From JAPYTK01 sp964401935 (lineage in GTDB: Bacteria; Myxococcota_A; Polyangia; Polyangiales; Polyangiaceae), in assembly GCA_964401935.1 (NCBI GenBank), contig CAYOAL010000013.1:1-64000 (forward strand): a stretch of 64,000 nucleotides of DNA, written 5' to 3'. The position numbers were made by a program, and so were the translations under genes. How positions within the stretch are numbered: the first letter of the stretch is position 1; each line of letters starts with the position of its first letter. The notes beneath the pieces are model-generated. The model saw only the letters and a list, made by a program, of their open reading frames with translations, made no database searches and was not told where the DNA came from. This document shows positions 8,744 through 16,598 of the stretch, one piece after another.

Positions 8744-9861
8744 TGCTGCGGCTGGGGGCGCGGGGAAGCACGGGGCGAGGCGTGGGCGTTCGTTCGGGCG
8801 TGCGCACACATCGCCTCGACCGCTCGTCGCCGCCGCTCGCCAACGGCCCCTCCGCGGGGGCCGCCTCCGGAGGGGATCCAGCCAGCGGTCGGCGCGCGCG
8901 GTCGGCGCTCGTCCTCGCGTGGTGCGCGGTCGCCGCCGCGGCCTGCTCGTTGGCGACCGCGACCGAGCCCCCGGGGCAGTTCGAGTCGGTGTCGCTCGCC
9001 CTCGCGCCGGCGGCGCCGCTCGCGTGGATGCCGTCGCTCGACGAAGAGACCTACGGCCCCGAGCCGGCCCCCCCACCGTGCCCGCCGGGGATGGTGCACA
9101 TCGGGCGCTACTGCATCGATCGGTTCGAGGCCCACCTCGTGGTGCCGGCCGGCGACGGCACGTTTCGGCGCCACCCCTACTTCGAGCGCCCCCCGGACGG
9201 GGTGGCCTTCGAAGCAAGGAGCGAGGAGGGCGCCTACCCACAGGCGTACATCAGCCGCAAGGAGTCGGAGGCGGCGTGCGAGCGCGCGGGCAAGCGCCTC
9301 TGCAGCTGGCTCGAGTGGCGACGCGCCTGCCAAGGCCCCGGCTGGCGCCGCTATCCCTACGCGGGGGGCAAGCGCCGCGGCGCGTGCAACCAGGCCAAGA
9401 AGCACCTCCTCCACGAGCTCTTCGGCAAGGAGGGGGACGTCCGCACCTGGGAGTACGACAAGCACTTCAACAGCCCCAAGCTCAGCCAGGAGCCGGGATA
9501 CCTGTCCAAGGGGGGGGAACACGCAGACTGCGTGTCGGCGGATGGCGTCTACGACATGGTCGGCAACCTACACGAGTGGGTGAGCTCGATGGTGACCGAG
9601 GAGTTCGTGGAGCGCATGGAGGAGGAAGACGTCCCGCGGATCGATCAGCCATGGCGGGTGGGCAACGGCATGTTCCTCGGCGGCTTCTACAGCACCGACG
9701 GCCAGCACGGCCCGGGCTGTTTCTACACCACCATCGCCCACGAGCCGCGTTACCACGACTACTCCACCGGCTTTCGCTGCTGCGCCGACGCCCTCCGCCC
9801 GAAGAAACCCGACAAGCCCAAGCAGCCCGCGAAGCCGGACAAAAAATCAAAGGGCCGCTGA
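8740..9861 (+). CDS. Formylglycine-generating-enzyme-fold (SUMF1/FGE) secreted protein
   Basis: 373 residues. After a ~50-residue basic N-terminal extension comes a hydrophobic stretch (ALVLAWCAVAAAAC) that could be a lipoprotein signal with Cys, then a Pro-rich linker and an FGE-sulfatase domain. Typical FGE segments: CPPGMVHIGRYCIDRFE at the domain start, CERAGKRLCSWLEWRRAC, YDMVGNLHEWVSS, and STGFRCCADA at the end. Genuine FGE modifies sulfatases, but many bacterial members only share the fold, and no sulfatase gene lies nearby. The C-terminus is Lys/Pro-rich. The true start could be later than 8740 if the basic extension is not translated. Confidence 0.75.
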   Translation: MMLRLGARGSTGRGVGVRSGVRTHRLDRSSPPLANGPSAGAASGGDPASGRRARSALVLAWCAVAAAACSLATATEPPGQFESVSLALAPAAPLAWMPSLDEETYGPEPAPPPCPPGMVHIGRYCIDRFEAHLVVPAGDGTFRRHPYFERPPDGVAFEARSEEGAYPQAYISRKESEAACERAGKRLCSWLEWRRACQGPGWRRYPYAGGKRRGACNQAKKHLLHELFGKEGDVRTWEYDKHFNSPKLSQEPGYLSKGGEHADCVSADGVYDMVGNLHEWVSSMVTEEFVERMEEEDVPRIDQPWRVGNGMFLGGFYSTDGQHGPGCFYTTIAHEPRYHDYSTGFRCCADALRPKKPDKPKQPAKPDKKSKGR

Positions 9862-9883
9862 GCCTTCGGCTTCGCGACCCTTT
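9841..9883 (-). terminator. Rho-independent terminator of tRNA-Gly
   Basis: On the minus strand an outer stem AAAGGG/CCCTTT (9849-9854 with 9878-9883) encloses an inner AGCC/GGCT stem. It is followed by GA and six T residues (complement of 9841-9846). It lies just 3' of the tRNA and overlaps the last codons of the FGE-like gene. Confidence 0.75.
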
Positions 9884-9886
9884 CAG

Positions 9887-9959
9887 AGCGGGATACGAGA
9901 CTTGAACCCGCGACCCTCAGCTTGGGAAGCTGATGCTCTACCAACTGAGCTAATCCCGC
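9887..9959 (-). tRNA. tRNA-Gly (anticodon CCC)
   Basis: Read on the minus strand it folds as a 73-nt cloverleaf: acceptor GCGGGAT/ATCCCGC with discriminator U, D stem GCTC/GAGC, anticodon stem TCAGC/GCTGA with loop TTCCCAA, and T arm GCGGG-TTCAAGT-CTCGT with two G-U pairs. CCA is not encoded. Reads GGG codons. Confidence 0.95.
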
Positions 9960-9969
9960 GCGAGGGGAA

Positions 9970-9998
9970 GGTGTACCGAAACCGGATGGCGCTGGCAA
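9970..9998 (-). promoter_or_regulatory. Probable promoter of tRNA-Gly
   Basis: On the minus strand TTGCCA (9993-9998) and TACACC (9970-9975) are separated by exactly 17 bp, and the -10 element lies 10 bp before the tRNA 5' end. This matches a housekeeping-sigma promoter layout, with partial hexamer agreement. Confidence 0.45.
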
Positions 9999-10143
9999 GC
10001 GGCTTGGCGCGGAGGGAGGGGCAGCCTGCGCTCGTCGCGCGACCGGTGCTCGCGACCAGCAGGGCGACCGAGGCGGCGAGCAGCGGGGCGGTCCGCGGGC
10101 GGTTCGTGCGCGGCTTGGGTGGGCGGCTCTTTGTTGCTGTGGG

Positions 10144-11019
10144 GTGGACAGAGGGAGGTCGCGGCGCCATCCTCTCCTTGTGCGGCGTAGGTGTTCGGCG
10201 GTGGCTTGTCTCGCGGCGCTCGGGGGGCTCGCGCTTGGTTGCAGCGATGAGCCGCTCGAGCCCCAGCGTCTGATCGCCTCCGGCCAGGTGATGGCCGCCG
10301 ATGGGGTGACGCCGCTCGCTGGGTTCGACGTGAACCGCTACGAGCTGACGTTCGTGGTGGCGAGCGAGCGCGGTGAGTTCGAGGTGGCCCGCGGGTTCGC
10401 CAAGAGCTCGAGCGGCGCCGACATCGTCACCGACGAGGCGGGGCGGTTCGAGATCGAGTCCGACGATCTGGCGCTGGCCTACACGTGGGAAGAAGACGAG
10501 CTCGTCTGCGGCGACGTCTGCGCCCGGTGGGAGACGGTCTGCGACGTGATCACCGAGGAGATCTGCCTCGACTCGTGCTGGGGGGAAGACTGCTGGGACG
10601 AGTGTTGGGACGAGTGCACGACCGAGTGCTGGGACGAGACGGTCTGCGACGACGAGGGCTGCTGGATCGAGACGGTCTGCGAAGACTCGTGTTACGAGGT
10701 CTGCGACACCGTCTGTCAGGAGGTGGCCTACCCTTGCAACTGCTACACGGACAGCTACGAGGTGTGCGGTGACGAGTGCGTGGCGGTGGTGGAGGAGTGC
10801 AACTGGGTGACGCGCACCTATTCGGCGCCGGCCTCGCTCGACGAGGTGCGTTCCACCCACGCCGACATCTGGGTGGCCGATCTGGCTGGGGCAGAGCACG
10901 TGATCGGAGGCGACCTGCTCGAAGCGTTCCAGCACCAGCGCTGTGACGCGGAGCGGCGCTGCGAGAACACGTCGCTCTGGATTCAGAAGGATCGCTTCAC
11001 GATCCCCTTCGCCCGCTGA
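10144..11019 (+). CDS. Cys-rich, Asp/Glu/Trp-rich lipoprotein
   Basis: 291 residues from GTG 10144; a GTG at 10180 would give a more compact signal (RRRCSAVACLAALGGLALGC). Neither has a convincing Shine-Dalgarno. The lipobox is LALGC, so an outer-membrane lipoprotein is likely. The early mature part (ASGQVMAADGVTPLAGFDVN) looks like a carboxypeptidase-regulatory-like beta domain. A central block of about 90 residues holds roughly 25 Cys in acidic repeats such as CWDECWDEC and ETVCDDEGCWIETVCEDSC. These could form a dense disulfide ladder or bind metal. No homolog is recognised. Confidence 0.7.
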   Translation: MDRGRSRRHPLLVRRRCSAVACLAALGGLALGCSDEPLEPQRLIASGQVMAADGVTPLAGFDVNRYELTFVVASERGEFEVARGFAKSSSGADIVTDEAGRFEIESDDLALAYTWEEDELVCGDVCARWETVCDVITEEICLDSCWGEDCWDECWDECTTECWDETVCDDEGCWIETVCEDSCYEVCDTVCQEVAYPCNCYTDSYEVCGDECVAVVEECNWVTRTYSAPASLDEVRSTHADIWVADLAGAEHVIGGDLLEAFQHQRCDAERRCENTSLWIQKDRFTIPFAR

Positions 11020-11059
11020 GACGACTCCCCGCTGAGACGACTCCCCGCTGAGGCAGCTC
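11012..11059 (+). repeat. Three tandem copies of a 16-bp unit
   Basis: The unit cccgctgagacgactc is present twice exactly (11012-11027 and 11028-11043) and once with changes (11044-11059). The first copy contains the stop codon of the Cys-rich lipoprotein gene. Confidence 0.8.
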
Positions 11060-11166
11060 GCCTGCCGAGAAGACGCGCCTGCGGAGAAGAGACGCGCCCA
11101 CAGAGGCAGCCGACCCCTGGGCAGACAACCGTGGCGTGGATCCGTGGCTCGCGGTACACGCGGTCC

Positions 11167-13266
11167 ATGGGTCTCGAGCGGTCTTCATGGGAGCGAGCGC
11201 GGGCGGTGGGCGCCGCGCTGCTCATGGGTGTGTTCATGGGTGTGTGCGTGGCGTGTGGGGGGCCCAGCTGGCAACCTGCTCCTGGTGTGAGCTTCGCGCC
11301 TCCCGCCGATCCGTCGGCCATCGACGCGGAGGGGTTCTTCGACGAGGAAGGCTCCCCGAAGCGGAGCGCTCCCGCCGCGAAGGAGACGAGGATAGGCGCG
11401 GCGACGCTCCGCGGGACGCCCACGGTGCCGGCGTCGCTCTCCGAGAAGATGTCGCAGTACGTGGACGCGCGCTACGCGAGCGTGGGCGACGTGGCGAGCG
11501 ACGGGAGCGGGCTCTTGGTGACGACCCGCTTCGGTCAGACCGCCCAGCTGCACCTCGTCGCAAGCCCTCTCGCCGCGCGGCATCAGGTCACCTTCGCGGC
11601 GGAGCCGGTGCGCGAGCCGCGCTTCGTCCCCGGCAGCGAGGGGGCGCTTACCTTCATGCGCGACGTGGGCGGCAACGAGCAGTATCAGATCTGGCGTCGT
11701 CGCCCGAACGGAGAGGTCGTGTTGCTCACCGACGGGAAGAGTCGCCACGGGGGGTATTCGTGGTCGCCCGACGGCCAGCGTCTGGCGTTCACGAGCAACG
11801 CGCGCAACGGCAAAGACATGGACGTGTACGTCTCGGATGGCGTCTCGCCCGCGAGCGTGGAGAAGCTCCTCGAGCGCGAGGGCACGTGGTGGGTGGGGGA
11901 CTGGTCTCACGACGGTAGGCTCCTCCTGCTCGGCGAGTATGTGTCGATCAACGACTCGCGGCTCTTTGTGCTCGAGGTGGCGAGCGGGGTGGTTCGCCCC
12001 GTGACACCGCCGAGCCCGCGGGCCTCGTATCGGCAGGCGCGCTTCTCCGCCGACGACCAACGTTTGTTCGTGACCACCGATCGGGAGGGGGAGTTCGTGG
12101 AGCTGTTCGAGGTGGCGTGGGCGAAGGGCACCGAGCCCACCGCCTACAAGCCTCTCTCGCGGCACCTCGCCCACAACGTGGAGGAGATCGCGCTCTCCCC
12201 GGACGGTCGCACGTTGGCGATGACGGTGAACGAGGGAGGGTTCGGCACGCTGCACCTCTGCGACGTGAAGAGTGGCAAGGTGACCCCGGCGCCCAACGTC
12301 CCGAGCGGGATCGTGTCGGATCTCCGGTTTGCGCGCGGGGCACCGGTGCTCGGGCTCAGTCTCCAGGGGGCGACCCGTACCGGCGACGCGTACACCTACG
12401 ATCTGCGGCAGAAGAAGCTCACGCGTTGGACCCAGAGCGAGCTCGGCGGGCTGGATCCGTCGCGCTGGGTGGAGCCCGAGCTCGTCGCCTACGACACCTT
12501 CGATGGCCGCAAGATCCCTGCCTTCGTGTACCGGCCGAAGACCCCCGGGCCTCACCCGGTGCTCGTCAGCATCCACGGGGGACCGGAGGCGCAGGCCCGC
12601 CCCTTCTTCAGCCCGCTCACCCAGTACCTGGTCGCGGAGAGCGGGATCGCGGTGGTCGTGCCCAACGTCCGCGGCTCGGACGGCTACGGGAAGTCGTATC
12701 TGTTGCTCGACAATGGTCTGTTGCGCGAGGACTCGGTGAAGGACATCGGGGCGCTGCTCGACTTCATCGCCGCCGATCCGGCCCTCGATGGCCAGCGCGT
12801 GGGGGTGATGGGAGGGTCGTACGGCGGCTACATGGTGCTCGCGTCGCTGATCCACTACGGCGAGCGAATCAAGGCCGGGATCGACTACGTCGGGATCTCG
12901 AACTTCGTCACCTTCTTGAAGAACACGCAGGCCTACCGTCGCGACCTCCGACGCGCCGAGTACGGTGACGAGCGGGTGCCGGAGATGCTCGCTCACCTCA
13001 CCAAGATCAGCCCCACCGAGAACGCCGACCGCATCCGGAGCGCGCTGTTCGTGGCCCACGGCAGAAACGATCCACGCGTCCCCGTGTCGGAGACGGATCA
13101 GATCGTCGAGGCCGTGACGAGCGCCGGGCGACCGGTCTGGTACATGGTGGCCGACAACGAGGGTCACGGGTTTCGCAAGCAAGACAATCGGAGGCTCTTC
13201 TATGAGCTCTCGGTGCTGTTCCTCGAGCAGCACCTCGCCGCCACCCGCCCGTCCGGTATGGAGTGA
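11167..13266 (+). CDS. S9-family prolyl oligopeptidase-like lipoprotein
   Basis: 699 residues from ATG 11167, chosen because it begins a lipoprotein signal (hydrophobic core then VCVACGG). The N-terminal half is a beta-propeller of the TolB/PD40 type, for example YSWSPDGQRLAFTSN and IALSPDGRTLAMT. The C-terminal alpha/beta hydrolase has nucleophile GGSYGGYM, Asp in HGRNDPRVP and His in NEGHGF. These enzymes cleave short peptides, often after Pro or as acylaminoacyl/dipeptidyl peptidases. The lipid anchor places it in the periplasm or outer membrane, fitting nutrient-scavenging proteolysis. Confidence 0.9.
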   Translation: MGLERSSWERARAVGAALLMGVFMGVCVACGGPSWQPAPGVSFAPPADPSAIDAEGFFDEEGSPKRSAPAAKETRIGAATLRGTPTVPASLSEKMSQYVDARYASVGDVASDGSGLLVTTRFGQTAQLHLVASPLAARHQVTFAAEPVREPRFVPGSEGALTFMRDVGGNEQYQIWRRRPNGEVVLLTDGKSRHGGYSWSPDGQRLAFTSNARNGKDMDVYVSDGVSPASVEKLLEREGTWWVGDWSHDGRLLLLGEYVSINDSRLFVLEVASGVVRPVTPPSPRASYRQARFSADDQRLFVTTDREGEFVELFEVAWAKGTEPTAYKPLSRHLAHNVEEIALSPDGRTLAMTVNEGGFGTLHLCDVKSGKVTPAPNVPSGIVSDLRFARGAPVLGLSLQGATRTGDAYTYDLRQKKLTRWTQSELGGLDPSRWVEPELVAYDTFDGRKIPAFVYRPKTPGPHPVLVSIHGGPEAQARPFFSPLTQYLVAESGIAVVVPNVRGSDGYGKSYLLLDNGLLREDSVKDIGALLDFIAADPALDGQRVGVMGGSYGGYMVLASLIHYGERIKAGIDYVGISNFVTFLKNTQAYRRDLRRAEYGDERVPEMLAHLTKISPTENADRIRSALFVAHGRNDPRVPVSETDQIVEAVTSAGRPVWYMVADNEGHGFRKQDNRRLFYELSVLFLEQHLAATRPSGME

Positions 13267-13341
13267 GGCGCGCTCGCCCAGGCGTCGGGCCAGGTAGCGA
13301 GGCGCTTGAGGACGCGCTTATCGAAGCGTATCGTGTTGACA

Positions 13342-13656
13342 ATGGTTCCAACCATGCGTGAGCAGATCATGTGGCGCGTTGTCGACCACGTCTCCTTCGT
13401 CGATCACGCCGTGGTCGAGGCCTACCACACGACCAAGCCCGATGTTCGTGAGCACCTCGTCGAGGAGGCGAAGAACCAGGCTTGTTCGGTGCGTCTGCTC
13501 GCTCACCTGGTCGCGGGCTACTTCGGCGAAGACGACGTGTTCACCCAAATCTTGAGGCGCCTCCACGTCGAGCTCAGCGACCTGATCGCGGCCATCGTGC
13601 GCGTGCGCGCCTCGATCGACGCCGCGCGTGGCCCGAGCGGCGCAACCGGCTGTTGA
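13342..13656 (+). CDS. Small hypothetical helical protein
   Basis: 104 residues from ATG 13342 (ATG 13354 is also possible). Codon third positions are strongly G/C, as in neighbouring genes, which argues it is a true gene. The sequence is mostly helical (FVDHAVVEAYHTTKPDVREH, then a long helix around LHVELSDLIAAIVRV). No signal peptide, membrane segment or known motif. No good ribosome-binding site is visible. It lies alone between the S9 peptidase and the methyltransferase. Confidence 0.55.
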   Translation: MVPTMREQIMWRVVDHVSFVDHAVVEAYHTTKPDVREHLVEEAKNQACSVRLLAHLVAGYFGEDDVFTQILRRLHVELSDLIAAIVRVRASIDAARGPSGATGC

Positions 13657-13674
13657 CGACCTGACGGAATCGAC

Positions 13675-13735
13675 GCTGGGGCCCAACACCCACGCGCGCG
13701 TCGCGAGAGGCCGGGTCCTCTTCTGCGGGTCTGAG
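13675..13735 (+). repeat. Degenerate partial copy (C) of a dispersed intergenic repeat
   Basis: The stretch ggggcccaacacccacgcgc and the following cgcgagag...tcctcttc align with the second half of the copies at 18647-18770 and 41400-41517. The conserved hairpin half is missing. Similarity was judged by eye. Confidence 0.4.
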
Positions 13736-13779
13736 CCGTCGAGCGTGGTCGCGCGTGTCTGCCGTGGCGGAGCGGCGCT

Positions 13780-14562
13780 ATGCTCGCAGCCATGTTGGCG
13801 TTCTGGCCCGATGTGATCCGCCCGCTGCTGACGCTGCAAGAGCCGCGTGTGATCGTCGAGATCGGCTCGGAGAGCGGCAAGACGACGGCGCGGCTGCTCG
13901 AGCTCGCGCACGACATCGACGCGACGGTGCACGCGGTCGACCCGGCGCCCGGTTTCGACGCGGAGGCTTGGGAAGAGCGGCACGGGGGCAGGTTCGTGAT
14001 GCACCGGCAGCCCAGCCTCTCGGCGCTGCCCACCCTCCCCGCGATGGATGCGGTGCTCATCGATGGCGACCACAACTGGTACACGGTGTTCAACGAGCTC
14101 ACCATGGTGGAGCAGCTCGCGCTCGACCGCGCCGCGCCGCAGCCCCTCGTGCTCTTGCACGACGTGGCCTGGCCCTACGGACGCCGTGACCTCTACTACG
14201 CGCCGGAGACCATCCCGGAGGAGCATCGTCAGCCCTTCGCGCGGAAGGGGATCTCCCCCACCTCCTCGGCGCTGGTCGACGGTGGCTACAACGCGCACCT
14301 CTGCAACGCCCTCGAGGAGGGGGGAGCAAAGAACGGCGTGCTCACCGCGGTGGAAGACTACCTCGCCTCCACGCGCCACGAGTTCATGGTCGCGCGGATC
14401 CCGGCCGTGTTCGGGCTCGCGGTGCTGTTGCCTCGTGAGATGGCAGCCGACAAACCGGCGCTGGGGCACCTGCTCAGCAGCTGGTGCGTGCCCGAAATCG
14501 AGCGGTTCATCCACCGCCTCGAGGTGGCGCGGATCGCGATGATCACCGGCGTCCGCGGCTGA
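13780..14562 (+). CDS. SAM-dependent methyltransferase-like protein (Methyltransf_24 type)
   Basis: 260 residues. Motif I reads VIVEIGSESGKTTARLLE, a SAM-binding glycine loop variant; motif II acidic is VHAVDPAPG; MDAVLIDGDHNWY followed by LVLLHDVAWPYGRRD is the signature of the Methyltransf_24/cephalosporin hydroxylase-like group. Substrate unknown; relatives often act on sugars in polysaccharide or antibiotic pathways. ATG 13780 is preceded by GGAG at suitable spacing. No partner genes are adjacent. Confidence 0.75.
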   Translation: MLAAMLAFWPDVIRPLLTLQEPRVIVEIGSESGKTTARLLELAHDIDATVHAVDPAPGFDAEAWEERHGGRFVMHRQPSLSALPTLPAMDAVLIDGDHNWYTVFNELTMVEQLALDRAAPQPLVLLHDVAWPYGRRDLYYAPETIPEEHRQPFARKGISPTSSALVDGGYNAHLCNALEEGGAKNGVLTAVEDYLASTRHEFMVARIPAVFGLAVLLPREMAADKPALGHLLSSWCVPEIERFIHRLEVARIAMITGVRG

Positions 14563-14642
14563 CGGCGGGGGGCGCGCGCGTGTCCAGCGCCATCGGGACC
14601 CGAGGGCATCCGATGATCCAATGGTGCGCAATGGTCCCACAT

Positions 14643-14694
14643 TTGACCACCAAGAACGCGCTTAAGATATTGAAATAATTAACAGTAGTACTGT
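14643..14694 (+). promoter_or_regulatory. AT-rich promoter region with palindromic operator candidate
   Basis: A -35-like TTGACC (14643-14648) is followed at 17 bp by GATATT (14666-14671) in an unusually AT-rich stretch for this DNA. Just downstream is the perfect palindrome ACAGTA-G-TACTGT (14682-14694), placed where a repressor would block transcription of the MACPF gene starting at 14732. Confidence 0.4.
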
Positions 14695-14731
14695 AGGTCT
14701 ATGTGGCACATGCGTTGCAAAGTGCGGCCTG

Positions 14732-16555
14732 ATGCGCACGAAGCAACTCTGTGTCTCCGCCCTCTGCCTCGCCCTCGGTGCCTGTGGCGGGGACGACGTC
14801 GCCTCGGTGGAGGACTTCAGCCGCGAGAACGACATCCGCGTCACCTACAACGGCGATGTGGCGCTGCTCGGGAGCTACAACGAGCTGTTCGACAAGTCGG
14901 GGGACACCGCCTGCGTCGCGTACGAAGACGGCGAGATGCGCGCGCGTGTGAGTGAGCCCACGCGCAACCTGACCATCGAGCTCGTGCAACAGAAGGAAGA
15001 GCTCGCGCGCAAGCTGGGGGTCGATCTCAACGTAAAGGCCCGCTACGCGGCCATCGGGGGCAACGCGGCGGTCAACCTCCTCGACGAGTTCTCCAACAGC
15101 GAAAACTCGGTGACGTTTCTCCTGTCCGCGAGCGCCGACTACATGGTGCGGGACGTGGCCGGCAACGAGCACTCGTTGGTGCTCACCGACAAGGGCCTCG
15201 ACGCGCTCGACGGGGGAGCGGCGAGCTTTGCGCGCAAGTGCGGCACCCACTACGTGGGCGGGGTGCGCTACGGGGCGCGCTTCTACCTCCTCATCAACTT
15301 CAAGGCTCAGGACCACATGGCCAAGACGCAGATGGAGGCGAGCCTCGGCGTGGACGGCTCCATCGCGGGCTCGGGCGACATCAAATCTCGCCTCGAGCAG
15401 ACCGCGAAGATGGCTGGCGTGCAGGTGACGGTGAAGACCGCGAGCAGCGGCTTCTGGCTGGGCTCGGCTCCTTCCGCCGAGCTCGTGAAGGCGCTCGAGA
15501 CGCTGAAGGTGGACGCCAGCCTGTTCGGGGCGGCCACCGACCTGTACTTCGGCATGACCAAAGCGGTCGAGAACGAGTACTGCCTCGACAGCGGGAGCGG
15601 CGACTGCAACGGAGCGCCGTCGCCAGGCTACTTTGCGCGCACGCGGCGCGACACGTCGGTGACGGGGGTGCAGCTCGCCTCGTACCACGGCCTCGCCAAC
15701 GCGCCCGTCGAGCACGAGACCTTCGCGCTCTTGAAGGATCGCGTAGACGTCATCAACCGCTTCGTGCGCAACTACTCCGAGATCCACCTCCGGATGGACA
15801 GCATCTACCTCGATGAGGTGAAGCCGTTCCTCGACGCGCCGACGCACCTGAAGGCGCTGTACAACGTCGCGCCGCCGGGCAAGGCCCTCGACACGCCCGA
15901 GCAGGTGTATCAGGTGGCCAAAGAGCTCGATGAGCTGATTTTTCCGCCTACCGGCGGCGTGATGGGGTGGTTGCGAGAAGACGTCCACGATCGGATCGTC
16001 CAGTGTCTGGAGAAGGTGAACGTCGACATCACCGCGTCGTGCACGGCCGGTGACGAGCCGGTCGCGGGGGTGGCGGGCGGCAAGGAGCTCGACGCCGACG
16101 AGACCAAGGCATGGAACGAGCTCTACGCGTTCTTCGCGACCTACCACGAACAGAAGCGCATCCTGCCCGTGCAGGTGGCGGTGGGGCAGTGGCCGGTGAC
16201 GTACGCCAAGGCCCAGGCTCACTGCGATCAGCTCGCCACGAACCTGAACCGCGAGCTCGCCAAGCAAGGGAGCTCCAAGACGGTCGTCTATCGGCTCGCC
16301 ACCCGGGACGAGGTGCGCTTCCTGGCTCCGTCGCTCAGCCACGCGAACATCAAGTGGACGAACGCGGACGTCCTGAACGCCACCTGGTACAGCCCCGTGG
16401 GCGCCAACCCGTGCGGGACCGATCACCCCTACTTCCAGAGTCGCCCCACAGGAACCGCGGCTTACGGCTGCGCGGTCAATGATTGGTGGGATGACGACCT
16501 GATCACGCTGTGCGTGCCCTCGAGCGGACCGATGCCGCTGATGGCCCCTCAGTGA
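14732..16555 (+). CDS. MACPF-type pore-forming-like lipoprotein with C-terminal FGE/lectin-like region
   Basis: 607 residues. Lipoprotein signal: MRTKQLCVSALCLALGAC, lipobox LGAC. Around residues 164-180 the sequence ARKCGTHYVGGVRYG matches the MACPF/perforin signature core (F-G-T-H-[FY]...GG) with Cys replacing the first Phe. It is followed by an alternating beta strand (ARFYLLINF) and helices (residues ~200-240) where MACPF proteins keep their membrane-inserting clusters. The C-terminal part (VTYAKAQAHCDQL ... VVYRLATRDEVRFL ... CAVNDWWDDDLITLC) resembles the FGE/DUF1566 lectin-like fold. Could be a predation effector, or an exported binding protein sharing the fold. Preceded by an AT-rich promoter region. 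Confidence 0.7.
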   Translation: MRTKQLCVSALCLALGACGGDDVASVEDFSRENDIRVTYNGDVALLGSYNELFDKSGDTACVAYEDGEMRARVSEPTRNLTIELVQQKEELARKLGVDLNVKARYAAIGGNAAVNLLDEFSNSENSVTFLLSASADYMVRDVAGNEHSLVLTDKGLDALDGGAASFARKCGTHYVGGVRYGARFYLLINFKAQDHMAKTQMEASLGVDGSIAGSGDIKSRLEQTAKMAGVQVTVKTASSGFWLGSAPSAELVKALETLKVDASLFGAATDLYFGMTKAVENEYCLDSGSGDCNGAPSPGYFARTRRDTSVTGVQLASYHGLANAPVEHETFALLKDRVDVINRFVRNYSEIHLRMDSIYLDEVKPFLDAPTHLKALYNVAPPGKALDTPEQVYQVAKELDELIFPPTGGVMGWLREDVHDRIVQCLEKVNVDITASCTAGDEPVAGVAGGKELDADETKAWNELYAFFATYHEQKRILPVQVAVGQWPVTYAKAQAHCDQLATNLNRELAKQGSSKTVVYRLATRDEVRFLAPSLSHANIKWTNADVLNATWYSPVGANPCGTDHPYFQSRPTGTAAYGCAVNDWWDDDLITLCVPSSGPMPLMAPQ

Positions 16556-16598
16556 GCGCTGCCACGTCCGTGGTGGGCCCATGGCCCCGGGGCGGGCG

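Noticed and set aside
13336..13372. TTGACA before the small gene at 13342 as a promoter -35 box
   Set aside because: No -10-like hexamer at 16-18 bp, and the box overlaps the proposed start codon region.
13342..13656. Antitoxin or toxin of a TA pair
   Set aside because: No short overlapping partner gene is present and no toxin or DNA-binding motif is visible.
16556..16598. Bidirectional terminator between the convergent MACPF and pseudokinase genes
   Set aside because: A short GGGCCCATGGCCCC-like palindrome is present but no T-run follows on either strand.
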